From contig OX422183.1 in the NCBI GenBank assembly GCA_949130485.1, positions 25,621,316-25,685,315 of the forward strand: a stretch of 64,000 nucleotides of DNA, read 5' to 3'. A program made the position numbers and the translations under genes. This document shows, one piece after another, positions 63,801-64,000 of this stretch. The stretch's first letter is position 1. The number at the start of each line of letters is the position of its first letter. The notes under the pieces were generated by a model. It had not been told where the DNA came from. It made no database searches and saw nothing but the letters and a program-made list of their open reading frames with translations. The DNA comes from Agelas oroides (lineage: Eukaryota > Porifera > Demospongiae > Agelasida > Agelasidae).

Positions 63801-64000
63801 GAGCAACTTTCACATTAATAAACAGTGAAACTACTTCCGCAATCTGCATTCCAAAGGTTCTAACAGTGTCCCATAAGCTTTTCCTATTTGTCTAAAAAAC
63901 AACCATTTATTATAACACACAATGTAAAATTAGCACACTTACCTCGTTGCTCCAAATATAGAATTCCTTGTACAGCGGGTAGAAGACAGAAATGTTGAGC
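12328..64000 (-). CDS. rnf213-like: Giant RNF213-family AAA+ ATPase with C-terminal SAM domains (whole gene, 5' partial)
   Basis: A multi-exon gene of about 60 exons reads right to left and runs off the right edge, so start codon and promoter are not visible. Placed exons give about 4,950 residues; human RNF213 is about 5,200. Family membership rests on ordered landmarks: Walker motifs GETGVGKT and GAPGSSKT, Walker B VFLDELN and VFMDEAG, sensor-like IIAACNP, then FFGLRDF, CRVHPKF, PFLNRFEKYY, and the C-terminal FYQWLH and GGRPKI blocks, all in human order (compared from memory). RNF213 is a cytosolic dynein-like ATPase and E3 that acts on lipid droplets and on bacterial lipopolysaccharide. 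Here the RING and RZ fingers are not found, and two SAM domains are appended. Unresolved junctions are 23536/20688, 18122/17581 and the exons upstream of 55687. Most introns are 50-200 bp; the long ones hold transposon remains. Confidence 0.93.
13423..14762. mobile_element. MULE-like MITE copy 3, carrying a nested element
   Basis: The element 13432-14753 has TAGCCTCGT...ACGAGGCTA ends and subterminal AGGCC hairpins. Its flanks TCCATAGCC and TCCTTAGCC match at 8 of 9 positions. It sits in the 4-kb intron before the SAM exon and itself contains another inverted-repeat element at 13887-14469. Confidence 0.8.
13887..14469. mobile_element. Nested MITE with GGGGCGAGCCTGAGC termini
   Basis: The left end TGGGGCGAGCCTGAGCAAGC and the inverted right end (TGGGGCGAGCCTGAGCGAGC on the minus strand) match at 19 of 20 positions. 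It is 583 bp long with no coding content seen and no clear target duplication. It was inserted into MITE copy 3, so it is the younger of the two. Confidence 0.75.
14998..16064. repeat. 1.07-kb foldback element in the intron before the SAM exon
   Basis: The arms 14998-15470 and 15553-16064 are imperfect inverted copies that share AGCTACAAGACCCT / AGGGTCTTGTAGCT, TTTGCACCAT / ATGGTGCAAA, GTGTAGCT and TTGGTGAGG blocks. Divergence suggests an old insertion. No protein is recognised in either arm. Confidence 0.75.
16766..17203 (-). CDS. rnf213-like: Acidic/Ser-rich linker between the RNF213 C-terminus and the SAM exon
   Basis: Exon 16932-17203 (90 codons plus split ends) joins exon 17302-17423 through a split His codon (CA|C) and encodes an acidic segment with SDKEEEDRRWLEL and HEDDLDEFPSL. 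Exon 16766-16864 follows in phase 1 with a Ser/Thr/Lys-rich stretch (GASPKFPVATSAEEKT) and again ends in phase 1. The composition suggests an unstructured tether. It has no counterpart in human RNF213 as I know it. Its phase continuity on both sides is the main proof that the SAM exon belongs to the same gene. Confidence 0.8.
17302..20688 (-). CDS. rnf213-like: RNF213-like C-terminal domain
   Basis: Exons 20363-20688, 19681-19832, 19469-19620, 19113-19352, 18985-19036, 18718-18873, 18469-18578, 18209-18399, 18122-18158, 17490-17581 and 17302-17423. Landmarks: LPDFLEFYQWLHRDLAG, ILYKLIHEMVTCHNSLLD (human YLIRLHNEIV), LYLGGRPKI (human FLQGKPRL), FHRLPYALKVHLNQEDVEQL and ILIQHYMSLRILLKQ, which lies near the human C-terminus. 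Two joins are not solved. An exon with length 2 mod 3 seems missing between 23536 and 20688, and the 37-base exon 18122-18158 does not link cleanly to 17581. The intron 18159-18208 is only 50 bp. Confidence 0.88.
19925..20235 (+). repeat. Dispersed repeat family, copy 2
   Basis: Diverged copy of the 11282-11625 repeat (GAAAAAGTGGGACAGTGGGAGG, CTTAGAAAACACTACTGTCA, AATGAGTGGGTGTAGTTAA). It lies in the RNF213-like intron 19833-20362. Confidence 0.6.
22425..22640 (-). repeat. Dispersed repeat family, copy 3 (inverted)
   Basis: Reverse copy of the same family (CAATGGCCCACCTGGCATTG, CACTGTCACTCTCCGGGTGA, AAAACGGATTGCGCCAACTG). It lies in the intron region 20689-23535. Confidence 0.6.
22805..22862. 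repeat. Degenerate short palindromic MITE terminus
   Basis: TAGTCTTGTTCCTAAGCTCT and the inverted right side (GAGTCTGGGAAGGACACTA) form a decayed palindrome like the 56-bp unit at 35104-35159. No target duplication is visible. Confidence 0.4.
23536..27936 (-). CDS. rnf213-like: RNF213-like E3 back region; RZ finger not found
   Basis: Exons 27829-27936, 27639-27770, 26399-26605, 26169-26326, 24848-24965, 24378-24528, 24158-24303, 23721-24059 and 23536-23658, all in phase. The RZ finger of RNF213 would lie between FAPEALRGTYLAGYM (end of exon 24158-24303) and SRCMLLWINVASFCVSLL (exon 23721-24059). Only a short acidic, Cys-free linker is present and the intron there is about 98 bp, too small to hide it easily. 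An odd lone half-motif WFACPKGH occurs earlier (exon 24378-24528) without the partner cysteines. The intron 24966-26168 contains a tRNA-like element and a MITE. Confidence 0.85.
25189..25262 (+). repeat. tRNA-derived SINE-like element or tRNA pseudogene
   Basis: The stretch has an A box (TAGCTCAGTGGTAGA), an anticodon-like hairpin CTGGC/GCCAG and a B box in GGTTCGATTCC with the stem CTGGG/CCCAG. The acceptor arms do not pair (ACTGTTG against CGAGGTT) and position 33 of the anticodon loop is not T, so a working tRNA is unlikely. The internal RNA polymerase III promoter boxes look intact. It lies in the RNF213-like intron 24966-26168. Confidence 0.6.
25462..26031. mobile_element. MITE with GGGTGTCTCTATTCACTGGACTGG termini
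   Basis: The left end GGGTGTCTCTATTCACTGG continues ACTGGACTACTGGACTGACC, and the right end is its inverted copy with few mismatches (570 bp in all). The GGACTGGACT subterminal motif links it to the 2012-4029 element. It sits in the intron 24966-26168. A lone related end (TTTCTATTCACTGGAC) lies near 39990. Confidence 0.7.
27405..27525. repeat. 120-bp foldback
   Basis: The outer arms ACTAGTTATTAACCA and TGGTCAATAACTAGT, with inner arms CAGTAGTGACGT and ACGTCACTACTG, surround AGAGCCCGAGGGCCC. It lies in the RNF213-like intron 26606-27638. Confidence 0.6.
28079..30268 (-). CDS. rnf213-like: RNF213-like E3 shell where a RING finger would be expected; RING not found
   Basis: Exons 29807-30268, 29244-29292 (49-base micro-exon), 28737-28984, 28250-28669 and 28079-28183. 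The first has the block AMNKHRELWDRYF; exon 28250-28669 has GPQIAEISVAVAEAFGRH and VQSDLLFHYNSHRVPL, which align with the human segments before and after the RING. The residues in between contain no C-x2-C...C-x-H...C-x2-C pattern. The micro-exon is required to connect phase 0 to phase 1 and encodes TICFVKSACNYEIHGK. In another frame the same bases read DNLFCEIC, which looks like the first knuckle of a RING but stops at once. A RING relic or a missed alternative exon remains possible. Confidence 0.8.
30338..32965 (-). CDS. rnf213-like: RNF213-like AAA5/AAA6 region and start of E3 module
   Basis: Exons 32600-32965, 32175-32423, 31701-32098 and 30338-31577 are phase-compatible. Exon 32600-32965 has SIVMLQTDDIHESFYDLFN, KPCRVHPKF and PAPFLNRFEKYYI, equivalent to human LYESLYDALN, KCRVHPNF and PLINRLEKHYL. 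The 413-codon exon 30338-31577 covers the degenerate late AAA units and the start of the E3 shell; no P-loop is seen, as in the family. The preceding 3.3-kb intron (32966-36282) holds MITE insertions. Confidence 0.9.
33429..34045. mobile_element. MULE-like MITE copy 4 with long terminal inverted repeats
   Basis: The outer ends TAGCCTCGTTTGTAGGCTC and GAGAACCTGGGAACGAG are followed inward by about 100 bp of matching inverted repeat, including AGGCTCTCCCC...GGGGAGAGCCT hairpins and CGCACATGATATCG. The last four bases of the right terminus are missing and no clean target duplication remains. It lies in the intron 32966-36282. Confidence 0.7.
35104..35159. repeat. Solo 56-bp palindromic MITE terminus
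   Basis: A near-perfect palindrome, TAGCCTCGTACCCAGGCT...AGCCTGGGTACGAGGCTA, with only a short centre. It equals one end of the MULE-like family plus its own inverted copy. The flanks TTTCTGGA and TTCCTGGA match at 7 of 8, so this minimal unit may have moved on its own. Confidence 0.65.
36283..38067 (-). CDS. rnf213-like: RNF213-like AAA4 (Walker A GAPGSSKT, Walker B VFMDEAG)
   Basis: Exon 36601-38067 is the longest (489 codons). It opens with PIPENVFIIAACNPHR, the sensor region of AAA3, then LHPTLAHLMWDYGSL, Walker A GAPGSSKT after TPLIIV, Walker B VFMDEAGLPEHS, and the sensor-1 block VAISNTVLDAAKTNRAV, and it includes FFGLRDFIHFL. Exon 36283-36510 follows in phase with YKIVIHSSEDDSLVRLLF. 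Order and spacing match human AAA4 closely from memory, and all residues expected for ATP hydrolysis are visible. AAA4 is one of the working motor sites of RNF213, so this protein probably keeps ATPase activity. Confidence 0.95.
38068..39364. other. RNF213-like intron with an unrecognised plus-strand ORF
   Basis: A 110-codon plus-strand ORF at 38272-38604 has several Cys residues (YCCSENCHAMLCENCNRV) and a basic tail. It has no known match that I can name, and no splice or promoter context. It could be a fragment of a transposon protein or chance. Confidence 0.3.
39365..44090 (-). CDS. rnf213-like: RNF213-like AAA3, with a long insertion between Walker A and Walker B
   Basis: Exons 43898-44090, 43649-43755, 43139-43449, 41809-42134, 39773-39848, 39517-39632 and 39365-39445, all phase-compatible. 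Walker A is GETGVGKT (exon 43139-43449); Walker B is VFLDELNAST (first residues of exon 39365-39445). About 208 residues separate them, against about 55 in human RNF213 as I recall it. The extra part lies mainly in exon 41809-42134 (helical, KKSVEEEDLMLIAMLPCKE...). The block FHKLSVHAAL just before Walker B matches the human IKLVKVHGGT region. Catalytic residues look intact, so an active ATPase site is likely. The intron 39849-41808 contains a dead Penelope-like element. Confidence 0.9.
40265..41082 (+). mobile_element. Penelope-like retroelement 3' remnant (RT end plus broken GIY-YIG endonuclease)
   Basis: A first frame (40271-40462) carries a linker typical of the RT-EN junction (HHLREVLKENGYPEAFIK). 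The endonuclease follows in three frames: VYQVPCRWG, then GFYIGET, then ETRIKKHRAATRRGEMEKSA and AEHAWSQPHPILW. Both frame breaks fall inside the GIY-YIG motif, so it is dead. The 3' end has the hairpin motif CCTGAAGAAGACTACAGC...GTTGAAACGTTA, common in such 3' ends. It lies opposite to the host gene in the intron 39849-41808. Confidence 0.75.
42476..42927. repeat. Repeat element built of CTATTCAAGGGCGG motifs
   Basis: Seven copies of CTATTC(A/G)A(A/G)GGCGG or close variants occur at irregular spacing between ACCGTATTTTTTC (left) and GAAATACAGTA (right), which are inverted relative to each other. It lies in the RNF213-like intron 42135-43138. No ORF is recognised. Confidence 0.6.
44558..45951 (-). 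CDS. rnf213-like: RNF213-like first AAA unit (Walker A GVAGVGKT)
   Basis: Exons 45823-45951, 45646-45748, 45410-45582, 45180-45338, 44772-44991 and 44558-44690. The Walker A motif GVAGVGKT is split by the intron between 45646 and 45582 (GCA-G / GA GTA GGA AAG ACA). It is followed by IREQLANC and, further on, CAIFFNFNLIPPFG and the acidic and aromatic segment WFFFDLLFLGYVEDSHSGE. An intact P-loop suggests nucleotide binding. In the human protein ATP binding is best established for AAA2, AAA3 and AAA4. The last exon has two possible donors, GTATTA at 44557 and GTACTA further on; only the first keeps the upstream frame open. Confidence 0.85.
46017..47908 (-). CDS. rnf213-like: RNF213-like linker before the AAA core
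   Basis: Four in-phase exons: 47591-47908, 47361-47483, 46487-46714 and 46017-46424. The last contains the family-like stretch ICGIFMDEMF...YKDQLLYPACSRRSLLYST and GELIPVIVNIYDGRLPQPYEFF. All four start and end in phase 0, so the reading frame is simple to follow. This part leads into the first AAA unit. No zinc-binding pattern is present. Confidence 0.85.
47999..50612 (-). CDS. rnf213-like: RNF213-like stalk region (two large exons)
   Basis: Exon 50029-50612 (194 codons plus two bases) and exon 47999-49163 (388 codons) are joined through a split Trp codon (VK-W-RILTSVLNMYGIG). They encode a long helical segment without catalytic motifs, the expected content of the stalk that leads into the dynein-like ring. 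The 865-bp intron between them (49164-50028) shows no recognisable feature, and the 1.6-kb intron 50613-52207 shows none either beyond a partial MITE-like end near 50952. Confidence 0.85.
52208..55687 (-). CDS. rnf213-like: RNF213-like N-terminal arm exons, continued
   Basis: Four exons: 55571-55687 (39 codons, includes KKPNIYHLVLLSLPIVLEKL), 53875-53966, 52329-52566 (contains AVFYAGAGKAGTFILDLMKL) and 52208-52267 (DHIHDDPHSFQDLILTVLQK). All junctions agree in phase (0; 2+1; 0; 0) with standard GT/AG sites. The content is alpha-helical and leucine-rich with no enzymatic motif; it matches the armadillo-like arm and stalk start of the family only in general character. The 1.6-kb intron 53967-55570 holds a candidate gene on the opposite strand. 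Confidence 0.75.
54737..55450 (+). CDS. Candidate small gene: coiled-coil plus C-terminal membrane anchor (partial)
   Basis: Two plus-strand exon-like segments lie within a minus-strand intron. Exon 54737-54835 is preceded by tttctatccacag and followed by gtaat; it encodes a charged, Gln-rich helix with QQAKSEMQNMKSKLVQQA. Exon 55300-55450 is preceded by tatttacag, enters in the matching phase (AG|C) and ends with TAA. It encodes SSTSNTTIPYNTS, a cluster of possible N-glycosylation sites, then a hydrophobic C-terminal segment LAVAVFMVVSAAAFFLSQ. This is the layout of a tail-anchored coiled-coil protein. I do not recognise the family and see no convincing upstream exons, so it may be a gene fragment or chance. 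Confidence 0.35.
55715..55860 (+). repeat. Dispersed repeat family, partial copy 4
   Basis: Shares only the end of the family (TTGACCATTGGAAG...GCTAATGAGTGGGAGTGGTC) with copy 1. Confidence 0.4.
55945..56045 (+). repeat. GATCCAATCTAGC-type repeat, second copy
   Basis: Three variants of ATCCAATNTAGCGGAAG spaced about 40 bp apart (first with AAATTCA after it). It is the same motif family as bases 1-100 on the other strand. Confidence 0.5.
56046..57690. other. Plus-strand ORFs without recognised identity
   Basis: ORF 56853-57248 (131 codons; starts with a hydrophobic stretch FWTSFCLLCLLGFTSCLSLL) and ORF 57264-57473 (69 codons; ends with a hydrophobic tail LSILVLLCFA) lie close together in the same direction. 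Both are opposite to the RNF213-like gene and in its introns. Neither shows a known domain, so I do not call them genes. Confidence 0.3.
57818..58260 (-). CDS. rnf213-like: RNF213-like N-terminal arm exons
   Basis: Two phase-linked exons. Exon 58202-58260 encodes HCLPKLLDDFEQLLFLRII and ends in phase 1 before GTGAGTATAT. Exon 57818-57900 enters in phase 1 and encodes a helical piece with MMVEGFHDLQLFEELLMVTD, ending ATG before GTAGGAAC. Leucine-rich helical repeats of this kind fill the N-terminal arm of RNF213. A 17-base piece at 57697-57713 between a polypyrimidine-CAG acceptor and GTAAGATC could be a further micro-exon, but the phases around it are not solved. Confidence 0.6.
58261..60382. 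other. Intronic stretch, one imperfect tandem duplication
   Basis: Two direct copies of a 95-bp unit (GCTTG.TTGATGCTG.TTCTGTAG...AATGCTAT) lie at about 59915-60010 and 60011-60105. A short plus-strand ORF (59190-59316) rich in Glu, Gln, Lys and Arg has no recognised identity. At least one exon of the RNF213-like gene must be hidden somewhere between 58261 and 63942. Confidence 0.4.
60383..61790 (+). mobile_element. Degenerate DIRS-like retroelement with tyrosine recombinase end
   Basis: The 3' part (61362-61760) reads in two frames as a tyrosine recombinase: SYIKPHHQVTSQRIANW, LLGEAGVD, FKAHSVQGASTTETLEKGVS, then after a frame change STESIFQRFYYRPEKEKVY. The HxxR motif is HSVQ (codon CAA, likely from CGA), so the catalytic Arg is lost; the Tyr region FYYRP is still visible. 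The 5' part (60383-60590) has a Lys/Pro-rich gag-like ORF with EAKDKLIKWKHAPKAKPKAL. No reverse transcriptase is recognised between them, so the element is deleted and inactive. Confidence 0.65.
62107..62446. repeat. 340-bp foldback
   Basis: The left arm (about 62107-62192) reads ACTGCCAATTTGACGAGGGC then GGGGCCCAAAGTTAAA and GAGCAAATGTGACA. The right arm (about 62360-62446) is the inverted copy. It lies just downstream of the DIRS-like fragment; a connection is possible but not shown. Confidence 0.6.
62447..63530. other. No gene; homopolymer tracts
   Basis: A 13-base G run is at about 62818-62830 and an 11-base C run near 63105, the latter preceded by a GGGGTTC-GCTC-GAACCCC hairpin. No coding exon is seen. 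Confidence 0.4.
63531..63562 (-). other. Hammerhead-core-like motif of a retroelement 3' end
   Basis: The minus strand reads CTGATGAG, a 7-bp stem GGCCACT/AGTGGCC with loop GTAT, then CGAAACGTTTG. CTGATGA and GAAA are the two conserved core segments of hammerhead ribozymes. There is one extra G before the stem and no matching stem I, so a complete ribozyme is not shown. Similar blocks occur at the 3' ends of Penelope-like elements. Confidence 0.4.
63943..64000 (-). CDS. rnf213-like: RNF213-like, 5'-most exon fragment in the window
   Basis: The last 58 bases read on the minus strand as part of an exon with peptide FYPLYKEFYIWSNE, ending GAG before a good donor GTAAGTG. The exon continues beyond the window. 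An aromatic-rich segment fits the N-terminal arm of the family but is not diagnostic alone. It is placed in this gene because of strand, order and a clean splice site. At least one more exon is needed between here and 58260, because the exit phase (0) does not match the entry phase of the next exon I can see. Confidence 0.55.

Noticed and set aside
1-64000. CRISPR arrays, bacterial operons or rRNA genes
   Set aside because: No regularly spaced direct repeats with unique spacers, no ribosome-binding-site-led gene rows and no rRNA-like blocks were seen; the gene structure is eukaryotic.

Overview
The window looks like nuclear DNA from an animal, probably an invertebrate such as a sponge. This is an inference: the DNA is AT-rich, has many spliceosomal introns (often only 50-100 bp), carries foldback DNA elements plus Penelope-like and DIRS-like retroelement remains, and encodes an animal-type giant protein. 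No sequence feature fixes the species.

One gene dominates. From the right edge (base 64000) down to a stop codon at 12328, the minus strand carries about 60 exons of a giant RNF213-family AAA+ ATPase. The coding exons I could place total about 14.8 kb, or about 4,950 residues, and the 5' end lies outside the window. Read in protein order: N-terminal arm and stalk exons (64.0-46.0 kb); a first AAA unit with Walker A GVAGVGKT (45.9-44.6 kb); AAA3 with Walker A GETGVGKT and Walker B VFLDELN, separated by a long insertion (44.1-39.4 kb); AAA4 with GAPGSSKT and VFMDEAG (38.1-36.3 kb); the remaining AAA core (33.0-30.3 kb); the E3 shell (30.3-23.5 kb); the C-terminal domain (20.7-17.3 kb); an acidic Ser/Asp/Glu linker (17.2-16.8 kb); and a last exon with two SAM-like domains (12.8-12.3 kb). 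Nearly all junctions are phase-compatible. The three that are not cleanly solved are stated below.

Two things set this protein apart from the textbook RNF213. I find neither a RING finger nor an RZ finger where the family carries them. It also ends in tandem SAM domains joined in frame after the normal C-terminus. The result reads as an ATP-driven scaffold that may have lost or changed its ligase chemistry and gained a self-association or adaptor module.

The rest is mostly mobile-element material. It includes a MULE-like MITE family with TAGCCTCGT...ACGAGGCTA ends, subterminal hairpins and 9-bp target duplications (several copies), and a GGACTGG-ended family (2012-4029, 25462-26031). There are large foldbacks at 4192-4541, 6289-8756 and 14998-16064. 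A tRNA-derived SINE-like element lies at 25189, a dead Penelope-like endonuclease end at 40.3-41.1 kb, a dead DIRS-like tyrosine recombinase at 60.4-61.8 kb, and dispersed repeats throughout. A possible small plus-strand gene (coiled coil plus C-terminal membrane anchor) sits inside an intron at 54.7-55.45 kb. The left 12 kb holds no gene I can support apart from a short USP-like fragment at 9.1 kb.
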